Notes: generated by a model from the sequence alone, not told the origin. DNA of 64,000 nucleotides from Tetrapisispora phaffii CBS 4417 (GCF_000236905.1 NC_016522.1:186001-250000), one strand, 5' to 3'; numbered from the stretch's first letter, positions 40,301-47,859 are shown. Program-made: numbers and translations.

Positions 40301-43025
40301 GAAGCTGTTTGCTACTTTTTATGACGAATTAGCATACTGTTCATTTACTTTAGCGACTATGTTATACAATCTTGCTAAAAATGGATTTTGCTCACCAGAT
40401 TTACCATCTGAAGAGAAAGACGATAATAATTTACAAGAAGGTACAGGCCTTGGTGATGGTTCAGGTGCACAGAACAATTCTAAAGATATTGATCAAGATG
40501 AAGACTTAACAGAAGATGCTCAAACTGCAAATGGCGATAAGGATAATAAAGATGATGATGATAAGAATGACGACGATGATGCTGTTGATATGGAAGGAGA
40601 TATGGCTGGTGATCTTGAAGATTTATCTGATCAACAAAATAGTGATATGGATGATGAAGAAGATGATGAAGAGCTAGAATTGGATGAAGAAATTGATGAC
40701 TTGAATGATGATGATCCAAATGCTATTGACGAAAAGATGTGGGATGAAGAGGCATCTGAAAATTCTAAAGAGAAAAACTCTGAACAAAATGCAGGACCTG
40801 AAGGTGATGATGATGATGTTGAAGCAAATGAGAAACCTGAAGATAATAACAAAAACAACGAATCTTCTTCAAAAGATGAAGATAATATAAAAGAAGAAGC
40901 CAGCGATTCCGAAACTAATGAAGATGTTGATGACCCAACTAATGACAATGATGGTGATGATGATTCTGCCGAAGAAGATGTCGGTGAACAAGAAGACGAG
41001 GTTCGTGATGATGAAAAGAAAGGTTTAGAAACCAATGCTCCAGAAGTAGAAACAATGGATTTACCTGAGGATATTAACTTAGATTCAGATCTTGATGAAG
41101 AAAACGAAAGTGCTACTGAGGAATCTGGAAATGAATTAGGAGATACTTCTAATGAAGAAGAAGACATTGGCGATGATGATAATAATGAGAATGTTGAAAC
41201 TGAAATTAAGGAAGAAGGTGCTGACAGTGATATTGATGAAGAAAATGTTAATAGCGATATTGAAGAAGAAAATAATGTTGCTGAAAATGACGATAACAAT
41301 GTTTCAGATATGGATGTTGATGATGCTGAGGAAGAAACTAACCAAAATTCAGAGAGCGAAGATGACCTAATAGATAAAGATACTAAAGGTGATGAAGAAA
41401 ATAAAGAAATGGCTGGTGAAAATACTTCAGAGGGCCTTGATGGGCTTGAGGAAGAAATTAAAGCGGAAGATGTTGATACTGAAGCTGCTGTACAACAACA
41501 ATCAGGCTCTAAAGGAGAAGGATCGGATTCTAAAAATGAAGAAGAACAAGAAAATATCGGTTCATTCGGTGAATCAAAAGAACAGCAGCAGGAGTCTGAG
41601 AAAAATGAAGATACCAATGAAGCCTCCAGAGAAGAAGCAAAAGAAACTTTAAAACAACTAGGTGACTCCTTAAAGGAATTCCACAGACGTCGTCAAGAGA
41701 TTAAGGAAAATACCAACAACGGAGAAGACATTAATGATAATAATAGTAAAAATGAAAATATCAATGAGCTGGAACATGTTGATGGAGCCAATACTAATGA
41801 TGACACTCAAGCTATGGGTGCCGCAAATCAAGAGGATGTTCAACCTTTCAATGATGACTTAGCAATTGACCAAGGTGATGAAGACAATGTTAAGGAAGAT
41901 GTTGATATGAAACAAGAAGAAGAATTATTAGAAGATCATGATACTGAAATGAGACATAACGATGACTCAGTTGACACCAATGAACAAAATAATGAAAATT
42001 TGGAAAGCAAGGGAGGTTTCATAGGAGAGAAAAAGGATTTTGGGATGAACGATCCATTTGTTTCTAACCATTTAATCGATGAAGAAAAAGATGATTTAGA
42101 CATCCTACTCGATGCTGTTGACAAAGAAGTGAAATCCCTTGAGTTAGTCGAAACTCCTTTAAGATCGATCGAGGAGTCCAGGGATTTATGGAGAAAGAGT
42201 GAGATTAACACCGCTGAATTAGTTGCCAGATTAGGAGAACAACTACGTCTAATTTTAGAACCAACATTAGCCACCAAGCTAAGAGGTGACTATAAAACTG
42301 GTAAAAGACTCAATATGAAAAGAATTATTCCTTATATTGCTTCACAATTTAGGAAAGATAAAATTTGGTTGAGAAGAACAAAACCAAGTAAACGTAAATA
42401 TCAAATTATGATTGCACTTGATGACTCGAAATCTATGAGTGAATCCAAATGTGTTAATCTTGCCTTTGATAGTTTATGTTTAGTGTCAAAGACTTTAACT
42501 CAATTAGAATCTGGCGGATTGTCAATTGTCAAATTTGGTGAAACTACAAGAGAAGTTCATTCATTTGGCCAACAGTTCAGCAACGAATCAGGAATTAAAA
42601 CGTTCCAATGGTTTGGATTTCAAGAGGGTAAAACTGATATAAAGAAGTTAGTTTCTGAATCAATTAAAATCTTTGAAAAGAACGCATCATTTGATGGTGG
42701 CGATGAATGGAAATTACAGATTGTTATCTCCGATGGTATTTGTGAAGATCATGAGACTGTTCAAAGATTAGTCCGTCGTGCTAGAGAAAGAAAAATCATG
42801 TTAGTATTTGTTATTATTGATGGTATTTCCTCTAATGAATCTATCATGGATATGGGACAAGTTAATTATGTTCCTGATAAATTCGGAAATACGAAGTTGG
42901 AAATAACTAAGTATTTAGACACGTTCCCATTTGAATTTTATGTTGTTGTTCACGATGTGACTGAACTGCCAGAAATGTTATCTACAATTTTAAGGCAATA
43001 TTTCTCGGATTTAGCATCCTCATAA
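28320..43025 (+). CDS. MDN1: Mdn1/Rea1 midasin, dynein-like AAA ATPase of 60S assembly
   Basis: This 14.7-kb intronless ORF gives 4901 residues from the first ATG (28320; a second ATG follows immediately), against about 4910 in S. cerevisiae. Six AAA modules carry Walker A motifs in order: GASGSGKT (~320), GETGTGKT (~659), GPTSAGKT (~1089), GETGCGKT (~1375), GSPGVGKT (~1752) and GPSNSGKT (~2060), the last weak in Walker B (LILDNANL instead of DE). A long alpha-helical linker follows (~2300-4030), then an extreme Asp/Glu-rich tail (~4030-4570). The C-terminal MIDAS domain has DDSKSMSES (the DxSxS metal site, ~4700). Midasin uses the MIDAS domain to pull Rsa4 and Ytm1 off pre-60S particles in nucleolus and nucleoplasm. 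Acidic simple codons (GAA/GAT) dominate bases 40400-42000 and create spurious antisense Ser-rich frames. Confidence 0.98.
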   Translation: MMLKNQILLDIEDVKERYQIYVSTFPDLKLNSFYFIEENLPVTENLNNIAKSALQEENTVASMFVYYPIFLDIASRWLSEAFKDDKTLILGAYANIVTSLTLITPLLDEFLSKNNEHFVIILQNPSSQDPQIIQDILLAYYRILYYDRDTFIKYINSEIIYALLNSHSCESNGILKILSVQILSILLEMSEYSHVELLNQHLQESDSTIGVFNSKDNVNYNYFSFNESNRLSEISSLPKVHEKYEITKGKKYITIEPEFLDSNVVSVFGKLIIKNGKKETKNIKEEESNAANLFVPIERSIKALRQIATLVQDSEPVMLLGASGSGKTFIVNELAKFTGRSDSIIKIHLGEQTDAKLLIGTYTSGEKPGTFEWRSGILTNAVKEGSWVLIEDIDKAPTEVLSILLTLLEKRELIIPSRGEVIKAGTGFQLISTVCITEENNTAYNLKENIPNIIGISKWKTINFEAPNNDELNTILVAKFSVLRNLIPKIILSYNSVKSIYTDPRFISLNKGAHARIVSVRDIVKLCHRLDAYFKQNNIIDPNQLIESSIYDNIFSEAIDCFVGAISEPKALEPFINVIGETLDIPPSRISLYLTNHVPIFENLDDKIHIGRSILPKTSISLQKKSGNATSFATTNHSLRLMEQIGVAIQMTEPVLLVGETGTGKTTIVQQMAKLLRKPITIINVSQQTESGDLLGGYKPVNSKSIAIPIQETFETLFSATFSMKKNERFYNLVHKCFNKGHWKNLARLWKEAHKLSLSVLKVDNDSENEKEKNVKKRKLNQHDLSILSEKWQQFQDMVEKFEAQSSSLESSFVFNFVEGSLVKAVRNGEWLLLDELNLALADTLENITELLNDSSSRSLLLSEKGDTEPIKVHPDFRIFGCMNPATDVGKRDLPSGIRSKFTEIYVHSPDKDITDLLSIIDRYIGKYSASDEWVGNDIAELYLKAKHLSEENKIVDGANQRPHFSIRTLTRTLLYVSDIVQVYGLRRSLYDGFCMSFLTLLDLKSENLLKPIIEQYTLGRLKNVKSVLSHIPSAPGPGYVTFKHFLLKTGAYEIREQPHYIITPFVEKNMLNLVRASSSKRFPILIQGPTSAGKTSMIKYLADITGHKFVRINNHEHTDLQEYLGTYTTDDSGKLSFKEGVLVEALRNGHWIVLDELNLAPTDVLEALNRLLDDNRELFIPETQEVIHPHPDFMLFATQNPPGLYGGRKILSRAFRNRFLELHFDDIPEDELEIIIRERCQIAPTYAKKIVEVYRQLSIERSASRVFEQKNGFATLRDLFRWALRDAVGYEQLAANGYMLLAERCRTTQDKQIVKKVLEKVLKVKLNMDQYYQDLEDEKLIQAPTSVVWTNALRRLAVLVNSCMKNNEPILLVGETGCGKTTIFQILSKYLEKELIILNAHQNTETGDILGSQRPFRNRSEIQAKLVNLLNPYFTNHNNSDFERMLLTFDKMDKSSIPEDVLKEVELLKVSANKLFEWCDGPLVHALKDGDFFLLDEISLADDSVLERLNSVLEPERSILLTEKGSSDSFITANNGFQFFATMNPGGDYGKKELSPALRNRFTEIWVPSMGDFSDVELIVESKLDNKLKELTKPIVKFSEWFGIRFGGGNVSSGIISLRDILAWVEFINSTFIHIKDMLASLVHGASMVFVDSIGTNNTAYLAENEEKLKIIKKECIEKLSKLVNKDLKSYLDTTPVLKISEDNVQIDLFNIKCNSSFSNSNSFNTTAPTTAANLMRVVRAMQVNKPILLEGSPGVGKTSLVTALSELTGNKLTRINLSEQTDLIDLFGSDVPGENAGEFVWRDAPFLRAMQKGEWVLLDEMNLASQSVLEGLNACLDHRGEAYIPELDKSFVRHPGFLVFAAQNPQYQGSGRKGLPKSFINRFSVVYVDMLTADDLLIIAQHLFPNIEQETCAKMIKLMSRLELEVCKQKLWGLSGTPWEFNLRDTLRWLKLMNKNSITENTDAAYFVNMIITQRFRTHEDREQSRMICNEIFGEFTKKDSLLKLYPNYIQINNTITERNPVYRSHVNKRLFSMQCNTDIYESVVQCVNNNWPLILVGPSNSGKTEIIRYLASIMGAKVDMFSLNSDIDSMDILGGYEQVDMVKKMTSVINDLVSMLKEIVVVNMTSLEKDVMAISICFRILNYSKEKISKDMFTNIATLLEKLLNYNIIDEGLLIIKEKINNLLITLNDQESVKFEWFDGLLVSAVEKGQWLILDNANLCSSSVLDRLNSLLEINGSLIINECSDEDGQPRFIKPHPNFRLFLTVDPKFGELSRAMRNRGLEIYLDDLNNRMTTFDKKSLGKSVRQLPLKAFTPCYLSNEIMYAQIYDTVSSFQDINIETLVTLTSLSLVYDIDKFSKNITNSDFRFKDEVKLYCDYIRFIREEQVPELMNSLVHNVKEETSNILGKKIFSLGNKDLFPIINTYLEQFLNNNETNVYSKELIYMFTCYKMLYDNFLRLKYANEKSQNGKINELNYLELSAAHFNNRNIKRPPSIPIYEFLLSMNNLILSTIKNEKQITNSNMCYQLWNLLIILDSIYASTEIKDEARLRVYKDQISSWIDKSNKKGINTESFRSLLDSFKNSMSLKQGQSINLLWDAYRKVYPNSKVNWKIWNQLINLSKKFDKVVDLQFSESYSFIVELRKIFTLAAKDILDDNTSDTSVMLSELEEGIESLSDISSSFLRERSHYFRENFDSLSYFIFNEEVNIESIQNIAPLTSLTTEQLIKLELKLYTYQPIFEILWRKKNDTYNSATRYLFTTDFIRSSVNKSLLLESFSGNQLPQTLSDAKLLLQSSISSSELLLENKSERFGFYLSDWILSVINLHLKSKLLSIKEPFIDDLIISEAERHFQECYKNYLKPAINILKTQYLLEELGEAWIMFGIGLLVIYAPDFSYDPAVHDYVSYDIFERLKTTTLNISKSLEIVRHVTIGDSRIYAENLIEEVPIEEKPNLPRVYRPRSSIDDLLDEWSFFIESTVSPEQVLKLRGALGTWSNTTSNRVDMFNQNTSHFLHRLSSRYQIYGDINDIFSGYIFSIKFGIDLLAQSKKLNNKNLKISPLWSVKPDVLIDNSSLSTIYQMFMNKAKNVTENNLDVEKILTFFMSLFNLHEKNISLLPTFNDVLYLLYTRWTLRRIKSEQEQQEKSSMFKYQDKSFDVEAEFKQMFPTYDGDMDLDTVTLLLPNDDLSDIQYSLAKSYMMLFTDGNSDISKIVRSGASINEAYNTILSIDSTSGINSGSLASMILLLGQEINKFKIENNEKSLDFYRNSSVSESQKAISVINGLWTSVNELLKQWPDHATLNELDRICKEFLEFPSNTPLARQIQKIEQIYTFVVEWEKYAASKVSLSNHSTNITNLIVSWRRLELSTWNGLFETENEKLEKNIGKWWFYLFEIIIVSGYNQNENGDDSYVSLLTSLNTFFTKTTYGEFSIRIQLTKAFLNHLKMLSPLNPQLIQALSNSIRYYEQFESLISEHILKARKILDKEMKEIILLASWKDVNIDALKQSSRRSHNSLYKIVHKYRNVISGDVQTLIEAGIPFTQKVKAFNKEFKVPKFADIDIEACNSIVVNLPSWNERSGILKDMDLVNKNMASYVGKISKLSFPNFKDLVKSYFHEAELLKSETPSTLTKENKKLIATLRNQKAKLFSDVLKELRRIGLKTNFRKDIHSVQSSATAILSNSVSFEGTDLENCDKYYFRIIDLLPRLRSAVSSPSEDIPIANIERGMAISENLVFSLLTIRSRGAQLSTEYRNFKTLYSDIETIHFSSGSLKHNIISHNLSTYKNICKWLPVLIDYSIATLKSTPSVFSVEHEIEYLKDVKSEILSNFYDKINANRVCDDHVASLLEEFKVYLLNVNKKLNAMKVKDHGFIYDIITNWLVSSLISDTIVESSQLSINLIDNDFRKLHTSIMVSIQKIMSLELMPITEDDDKWLQISLQRLMKLMQTLNFSKVTANMNIIVERLKSASLSNTESILLKSLIGFTMPLIRQYYKTYTSLLKLFATFYDELAYCSFTLATMLYNLAKNGFCSPDLPSEEKDDNNLQEGTGLGDGSGAQNNSKDIDQDEDLTEDAQTANGDKDNKDDDDKNDDDDAVDMEGDMAGDLEDLSDQQNSDMDDEEDDEELELDEEIDDLNDDDPNAIDEKMWDEEASENSKEKNSEQNAGPEGDDDDVEANEKPEDNNKNNESSSKDEDNIKEEASDSETNEDVDDPTNDNDGDDDSAEEDVGEQEDEVRDDEKKGLETNAPEVETMDLPEDINLDSDLDEENESATEESGNELGDTSNEEEDIGDDDNNENVETEIKEEGADSDIDEENVNSDIEEENNVAENDDNNVSDMDVDDAEEETNQNSESEDDLIDKDTKGDEENKEMAGENTSEGLDGLEEEIKAEDVDTEAAVQQQSGSKGEGSDSKNEEEQENIGSFGESKEQQQESEKNEDTNEASREEAKETLKQLGDSLKEFHRRRQEIKENTNNGEDINDNNSKNENINELEHVDGANTNDDTQAMGAANQEDVQPFNDDLAIDQGDEDNVKEDVDMKQEEELLEDHDTEMRHNDDSVDTNEQNNENLESKGGFIGEKKDFGMNDPFVSNHLIDEEKDDLDILLDAVDKEVKSLELVETPLRSIEESRDLWRKSEINTAELVARLGEQLRLILEPTLATKLRGDYKTGKRLNMKRIIPYIASQFRKDKIWLRRTKPSKRKYQIMIALDDSKSMSESKCVNLAFDSLCLVSKTLTQLESGGLSIVKFGETTREVHSFGQQFSNESGIKTFQWFGFQEGKTDIKKLVSESIKIFEKNASFDGGDEWKLQIVISDGICEDHETVQRLVRRARERKIMLVFVIIDGISSNESIMDMGQVNYVPDKFGNTKLEITKYLDTFPFEFYVVVHDVTELPEMLSTILRQYFSDLASS

Positions 43026-43194
43026 ATTAACTATTGATTAGAGACTATATGTTTTATTTAAATCTATGTAAAATATTATACAATAAAGAAATTTAATTGA
43101 GTTTTTTTTTTAATTTTATGGACGTAGTAGATAGTTATATTTTATGTCTGTTAACACAGATCCGTAAACTATATACATATACGCATATCTTTAT

Positions 43195-43614
43195 TTACAA
43201 TTTACCGTAGTATTCATCTAAAACCCAACCACAATCCCTCATGCCTTCCATTTTAAATTGTGAATTTTGGTTTGGGTTATCGTAAATATTATTAACTGCA
43301 TCATCTTTGGAAGCAGGTTTAGATATACAGATATAATTTCCATCTGGAAGTCCACATTTTAATTGCGAAGCTGGAAATGGACATGGACAATCGGACGGAT
43401 AAGAGACACATTCTAATGTATCAGGACACAAATAGCCTTGACAGTTATTAGCTAAATATCTGTCCTCATAGGACCCTTGAGCTGCAGTGTTTTCACGATT
43501 TCTCTGACCATGACCGGCGTTATGGCCACCACCAAAATTGAAGAAGGCATTAGTGAATGGTATAAATATCAAAGAATAAGCCACCAGACTGTATATGAAT
43601 GTCGTTAGTCTCAT
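43195..43614 (-). CDS. LCL2: Lcl2, secretory-pathway small cysteine-rich protein
   Basis: This 139-residue protein has an N-terminal signal peptide (hydrophobic YSLVAYSLIFIPF, likely cleavage after Thr-Asn-Ala at residue 23). A Gly/Asn/His-rich linker follows, then a compact domain with eight cysteines: NCQGYLCPDTLECVSYPSDC, PC, KC, IC and DC. The pattern matches the Lcl2 family (YLR104W, about 131 aa), ER-associated and linked to chronological lifespan and ER-associated degradation phenotypes, biochemical role unknown. The cysteine spacing implies disulfides formed in the ER. It converges on MDN1 with a 169-bp gap and is divergent from CDC45. Confidence 0.9.
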   Translation of the reverse strand: MRLTTFIYSLVAYSLIFIPFTNAFFNFGGGHNAGHGQRNRENTAAQGSYEDRYLANNCQGYLCPDTLECVSYPSDCPCPFPASQLKCGLPDGNYICISKPASKDDAVNNIYDNPNQNSQFKMEGMRDCGWVLDEYYGKL

Positions 43615-43620
43615 TTTACG

Positions 43621-43649
43621 TTATTATTATTATTATTATTACTATTATT
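43621..43649. repeat. TTA trinucleotide microsatellite
   Basis: About 29 bp of (TTA)n, with one interruption, lies immediately upstream of the LCL2 start codon in its 5' untranslated region, so length changes would alter leader length. Confidence 0.9.
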
Positions 43650-44355
43650 GTTCCTACGGATATATCAAAATCTAATTCGACCTCTTTTTATATGCCTTTT
43701 GCTAAACGGTTTCTCTGAAATTAACTTTTCAACTTCTAAGAATATAAGTCCTGTTGACTGAATTACTTGCCTAACCCACCTTACAACTTCTAAACAGGAA
43801 ACAACTGTTCAATCTTTGTACTAAAATGTGCATTAACTTTAGCTTAAACTCATCGGTGGTGGGTTCTACTTTTGAACAGATTTCGAAGTTCGTATTTTTC
43901 AAAAAGTGGGAAAAAGTGTCACGTGAGCAACGTCGCAAATTGCATGGACGTGATGAAGCATGTAATGTGCTTTACTTCATGCGAACGACTCGGTTCTTGG
44001 CCACTGTTTTACCGAGTAATGGACGGTTATACAGTTGACATTAAGTGTAATTATCAGATTTATAGGCTGAGAGGAGATGGGCTGGTAGCACAGGAATTCA
44101 GGTATACAATGGCACTTGTTCTATGAAGCGTGAGAGGAGACTGTCCCCTCTTCGATCATGATTTAAGTCTGTCACAAAGTGAAACCTATTCACAATTCTG
44201 CGTTGTTATAATATCAACTTGAATGAGATTGTGCTCGTAATCGATACGTTCAGGTATCTCAACAAGAGACCAGGTTCGTCTGTTTCTTTGTGTTCTTTGT
44301 GCAATGTTCTGGGTTGTTTTGTCGCAGACTTCGAACAGGTTGTTCCCCACATAAA

Positions 44356-44368
44356 ACGCGAAACGCGT
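44356..44368 (+). promoter_or_regulatory. MCB/SCB cluster upstream of CDC45
   Basis: ACGCGAAACGCGT contains a complete MCB (ACGCGT, 44363-44368) overlapping an SCB-type CGCGAAA (44357-44363), 187 bp upstream of the CDC45 start. MBF/SBF (Mbp1/Swi4-Swi6) binds these to drive late-G1 transcription of replication genes; CDC45 is periodically expressed at G1/S in S. cerevisiae. Confidence 0.78.
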
Positions 44369-44554
44369 TAACTTTTCTCACAATAACTGTAACAATTTCT
44401 TACCAAAAAACTTGCCATTGCTTCCATTACTTATAAATTTTAAGATGTTTTAAATATAGCAGACAGCAACAGGTGAACTATAAGTACCTTACACCAGAGG
44501 CCTGGTCACCAAGATCTATTTAAAAGCGTCAGCACAGGGAGAATTAACCGAATT

Positions 44555-46594
44555 ATGTACTACAATACGGATCAGTTGAAAGATGCCTATAATAAGATAT
44601 TGAGGAACTCATCGAGCCATTCGTCCTGTCAATTGGTTATATTCGTTTCATGTTTGAACATAGATTCATTATGTGCTGCTAAAATACTGTCTTTGTTGTT
44701 TAAGAAACAATTGGTGCAATTGCAACTTGTGCCGGTGTTTGGTTACAGTGAATTAAAATCGCATTACAATAAATTAGATCTCAATATCAACAGTGTTATA
44801 TTCATAGGTTGTGGTGGCGGTATTGATCTGGAAGAGTTTTTGGAAATAGATACAGAGGCGTTCGTGATGGACTCGAGTGAGTCCCCGGATATGCTCGCAA
44901 GATACAGCAGAAATCTATACGTATTGGATACAAAAAGACCATGGAATTTAGAAAATATATTTGGTTCTAAAATGATAAACTGTTTTGATGATGGGACTAT
45001 TGACGAGCAGTTGGGCGAACAGAAAGATGCATACTATAAACTTCTAGAGTTGGATAATAATATATTACAAGAGGAAGTGGATAACAATGGGGAACTGAGC
45101 GAAGATGAAGTAGCGACAGATAATGATGGAGATGGGAATGCAAATGATAATAGTAATAATAATGATGATGAAAAGGAGACGGACGACGGGGAGCAAAATG
45201 ACGATGAAGATGATGATATCGGGTTGAGTTTCAATGCATCCAAAGATATAAGCTCCTTAAGTAAAAAACAAAAAAGAAAATTAACAAATGATCTTTCTTT
45301 GGTCCTAGAAGAGTATTATTCTCAAGGCACTACTACAGTGAATTCCTTATCCATGCAAATATATTCGTTGCTGTCAGCTTTAGGTGAAACAAACTTGCAA
45401 TATCTATGGTTAACTATATTGGGGGCTACATCCCTTAATGTATCGTATCCTCAAGTATACAACAGGCTATTTCCTATTTTGAAAGATGAAGTAAATAGGT
45501 TATCACTAAACACACAAGAACACTCCAGTTTAAAGAAGACAGCTGATAAATTAACGATTGATATCCAACCAGATTATTACCTATTTTTGTTAAGATACTC
45601 ATCATTATATGACAGTTTTTTCTATTCCAACTATGTTAATGCAAAATTATCCTTATGGAACGAAAATGGTAAAAAGCGTTTACATAAAATGTTTGCAAGA
45701 ATGGGTATCCCATTAAAGACTGCCCAAGAGTCCTGGACCTACATGGACAACTCTATTAAAAGACAACTGCGAGATATTTTTGACAAAAACCTGGTTCGAT
45801 ATGGATTACAAGATATCGTTAAAGATGGTTTTGTCAGAACATATGGTTACCGTGGTTCCATAAGTGCTAGTGAATATGTAGAGGCTATCACTTCATTATT
45901 AGAAGTTGGTAGGTCCATTCAACCAAGTAAGCCTAAAACGTCAGATGTAACGCCATACATGGGTGGTGAATATGATGATAATACTAACACTGATGATGAA
46001 GGTAATTCACCAGGGCATAATAGTAACGTAAGTTCAACTTCAACAAACGAAAAAGTTTGGGTTTCTAATTTCTGGTTAAGTTGGGATACCCTAGACGATC
46101 GTAACACACAACTATTTAAACGTGGTATCAAACATTCAAAAATATTACAAAAATCAGTTTTCAATACCGGTATAACAATTCTCGAGAAAAAACTTTTAAA
46201 GAATTTAAGAATTTATAGATTATGTGTTCTTCAGGATGGCCCCGATCTAGAACTATATAGCAACCCACTGACCCTGCTGAGATTAGGAAATTGGTTAATC
46301 GAATGCTGTGCTGAATTAGAGGATAAACAATTATTACCAATGGTTCTAGCAAGTTTAAACGAGAGTACGGATACATATCTCGTTGCTGGTTTGGCTCCTA
46401 GATATCCAAGAGGTTTAGATAATCTACAATCGAAAAAACCTTTACTAAACAACTTTACAATGGCATTCAGTCAAATAACAAGAGATACAGGTGCAATGAT
46501 CAAAATCGATAATTTTGAAAGTTCGATTATAGAAATCCACAGAGAGGATTTATCACCTTTCCTTGAGAAGCTAACATTAAGTGGACTTGTTTAA
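44555..46594 (+). CDS. CDC45: Cdc45, CMG replicative helicase component
   Basis: This 679-residue protein (S. cerevisiae about 650) begins MYYNTDQLKDAYNKIL. It has the Cdc45/RecJ-like phosphoesterase fold: LVIFVSCLNIDSLCAAKIL at ~27-45 and VIFIGCGGGIDLEEFL near 85-100, where the DHH metal residues are lost as in all Cdc45. A long acidic loop (~182-225, Asp/Asn/Glu-rich) is slightly larger than usual. The C-terminal half carries the conserved DIFDKNLVRYGLQDI and LRLGNWLIECCAELED blocks. Cdc45 joins Mcm2-7 and GINS to form the active helicase at origins and forks, dependent on Sld3 and DDK. The upstream MCB/SCB cluster fits G1/S control, and APC9 follows in tandem. Confidence 0.97.
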   Translation: MYYNTDQLKDAYNKILRNSSSHSSCQLVIFVSCLNIDSLCAAKILSLLFKKQLVQLQLVPVFGYSELKSHYNKLDLNINSVIFIGCGGGIDLEEFLEIDTEAFVMDSSESPDMLARYSRNLYVLDTKRPWNLENIFGSKMINCFDDGTIDEQLGEQKDAYYKLLELDNNILQEEVDNNGELSEDEVATDNDGDGNANDNSNNNDDEKETDDGEQNDDEDDDIGLSFNASKDISSLSKKQKRKLTNDLSLVLEEYYSQGTTTVNSLSMQIYSLLSALGETNLQYLWLTILGATSLNVSYPQVYNRLFPILKDEVNRLSLNTQEHSSLKKTADKLTIDIQPDYYLFLLRYSSLYDSFFYSNYVNAKLSLWNENGKKRLHKMFARMGIPLKTAQESWTYMDNSIKRQLRDIFDKNLVRYGLQDIVKDGFVRTYGYRGSISASEYVEAITSLLEVGRSIQPSKPKTSDVTPYMGGEYDDNTNTDDEGNSPGHNSNVSSTSTNEKVWVSNFWLSWDTLDDRNTQLFKRGIKHSKILQKSVFNTGITILEKKLLKNLRIYRLCVLQDGPDLELYSNPLTLLRLGNWLIECCAELEDKQLLPMVLASLNESTDTYLVAGLAPRYPRGLDNLQSKKPLLNNFTMAFSQITRDTGAMIKIDNFESSIIEIHREDLSPFLEKLTLSGLV

Positions 46595-47001
46595 TTTTCT
46601 AACTTCTCAAAATTAGTTACAGCATTATATAATATATCACATAGACAATAATTACAATAGTCACATCCGTTATTCATTCATTCAGTAGCTTTATCACCTT
46701 CAAGATAATATACAAAAATATCAAACAACATGATATCTTATATAAATAGTGTCTTTACGTTATCTCTTTACCCGGTGACTTAGGCGATGCCGATGCCATC
46801 CAGACATAAAATTCAATTAACACCCTCATAAAACTGATGAGTACAATACGATTTAAGGTATTTACGTTAAACACAGATATTGTGGTTTGCTCGATTTGAT
46901 AAAATCAATGAAGTTAGTTGTTTCATATTTGCCATTTATTTAAAAGATATTTTGAATAGTGGTTAAAGTGTTAGTAACTTCACAAAATTTGCTTGCCATT
47001 T
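46595..47001. other. Intergenic: CDC45 3' end and APC9 promoter
   Basis: This 407-bp gap lies between co-oriented genes. It contains a Reb1-type TTACCCG at 46768-46774; nothing else is recognised. Confidence 0.5.
46768..46774 (-). promoter_or_regulatory. Reb1-type site TTACCCG(G) upstream of APC9
   Basis: TTACCCG, followed by a further G, is an exact Reb1 site in reverse orientation. It lies 228 bp upstream of the APC9 ATG and 174 bp past the CDC45 stop, where it could define the promoter or block read-through transcription from CDC45. Confidence 0.5.
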
Positions 47002-47859
47002 ATGTATAACACAAATTCGGAAGGTGATAGTTCTAAACACAACACTGGTAGACACACGTTCCAATTACCTTCTTTACCTCCATGGAAGACACCGCAGTAT
47101 AGAAAGCTAAAAGAAAGTGGTAGCAGCACCCTATCTACTCCATTGAACAGGGTCGATAAAAAAATTACTCGGAAAGGTTATAACTTAGAATCAGATATGA
47201 ATAATGAACTAGGTATTGAAATAGATGGCTCCAATCAGGAACACCAGAGCCAGAAAAATAGAAGATATATCAACAGTTCAGGCTTTGGAATATCAAATAA
47301 CAGTGAAGCAAATTCAACTGAATATGACTTTCAAACGTTTTCTTTAAAGTTTCAATTACAAGAAACAAAAAAAAACAATATACTGCGATCAGAAAGAGCT
47401 GCGCACTGCTTGGTCTTTCACAAGTCTGCACATAATTATAACAAAAACGAATATCGACCTGATTTATATTTTGATTGTGGAGAAAATCTAGATAAATCAT
47501 CAAACCTATTGCACATGAAATCATCTCAAGAAACATATGACGAAAGCAACGCTCTTTTACTTGAATCCTTACCAGGATATACTAATTCCGAGATAAAGAA
47601 AGGTTCGATTAAGAAGCTGTCACTGGAGAGACCCAATGTACGAAGGATCGAAGAAATTTTAAATCATGAAACCAATGCGCTAAACAAATTTTGGGATAAT
47701 TCTCAATTAACAGAGTCATTTGAAAGGAATCAATTGCACGAGCATTATTTAATTTTAAAACAAGAACAAGAAGAGCTCAAAAAAATCAAGGAAGATATAA
47801 CTAAAAAAATGAACCCGACTCAGGAGTCTTGGTTACGAAAAATTGTCTCTCAAAAATAA
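47002..47859 (+). CDS. APC9: Apc9, anaphase-promoting complex subunit
   Basis: This 285-residue hydrophilic protein starts at the ATG at 47002; the frame extends slightly upstream without another ATG. It has no catalytic motif. Visible features are an N-terminal HTFQLPSLPPWKTPQYRKLK block, a central ILRSERAAHCLVFHKSAH segment and a charged C-terminal helix (EHYLILKQEQEELKKIKED) ending WLRKIVSQK. The assignment to Apc9 is mainly positional: it lies between CDC45 and convergent ERG27, as YLR102C does in S. cerevisiae, with similar size (about 265 aa). Apc9 is a fast-evolving accessory APC/C subunit that helps keep Cdc27 in the complex. If not Apc9, it is an unrecognised helical protein. Confidence 0.75.
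   Translation: MYNTNSEGDSSKHNTGRHTFQLPSLPPWKTPQYRKLKESGSSTLSTPLNRVDKKITRKGYNLESDMNNELGIEIDGSNQEHQSQKNRRYINSSGFGISNNSEANSTEYDFQTFSLKFQLQETKKNNILRSERAAHCLVFHKSAHNYNKNEYRPDLYFDCGENLDKSSNLLHMKSSQETYDESNALLLESLPGYTNSEIKKGSIKKLSLERPNVRRIEEILNHETNALNKFWDNSQLTESFERNQLHEHYLILKQEQEELKKIKEDITKKMNPTQESWLRKIVSQK

Larger units (their letters stand above)
43615..44554. promoter_or_regulatory. Divergent LCL2/CDC45 promoter region
   Basis: This 940-bp gap holds a TTA microsatellite (43621-43649), a TCACGTGA E-box (43919-43926) and an MCB/SCB cluster (44356-44368) near CDC45. Two overlapping small ORFs (43826-44126) have no recognisable domain. I see no RNA gene. Confidence 0.55.

Noticed and set aside
40631..41617. 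A long antisense serine-rich ORF opposite MDN1
   Set aside because: It is the mirror of the GAA/GAT-rich acidic tail of midasin (antisense TTC/ATC/TCA codons). Low complexity, no start context, fully inside a conserved gene.
43918..43926. GTCACGTGA as a possible centromere CDEI
   Set aside because: The following DNA is not the long AT-rich CDEII and no CDEIII follows; more likely a bHLH E-box.
43826..44126. Two overlapping small ORFs between LCL2 and CDC45
   Set aside because: Different frames over the same DNA, no domain, in a divergent promoter; probably chance.
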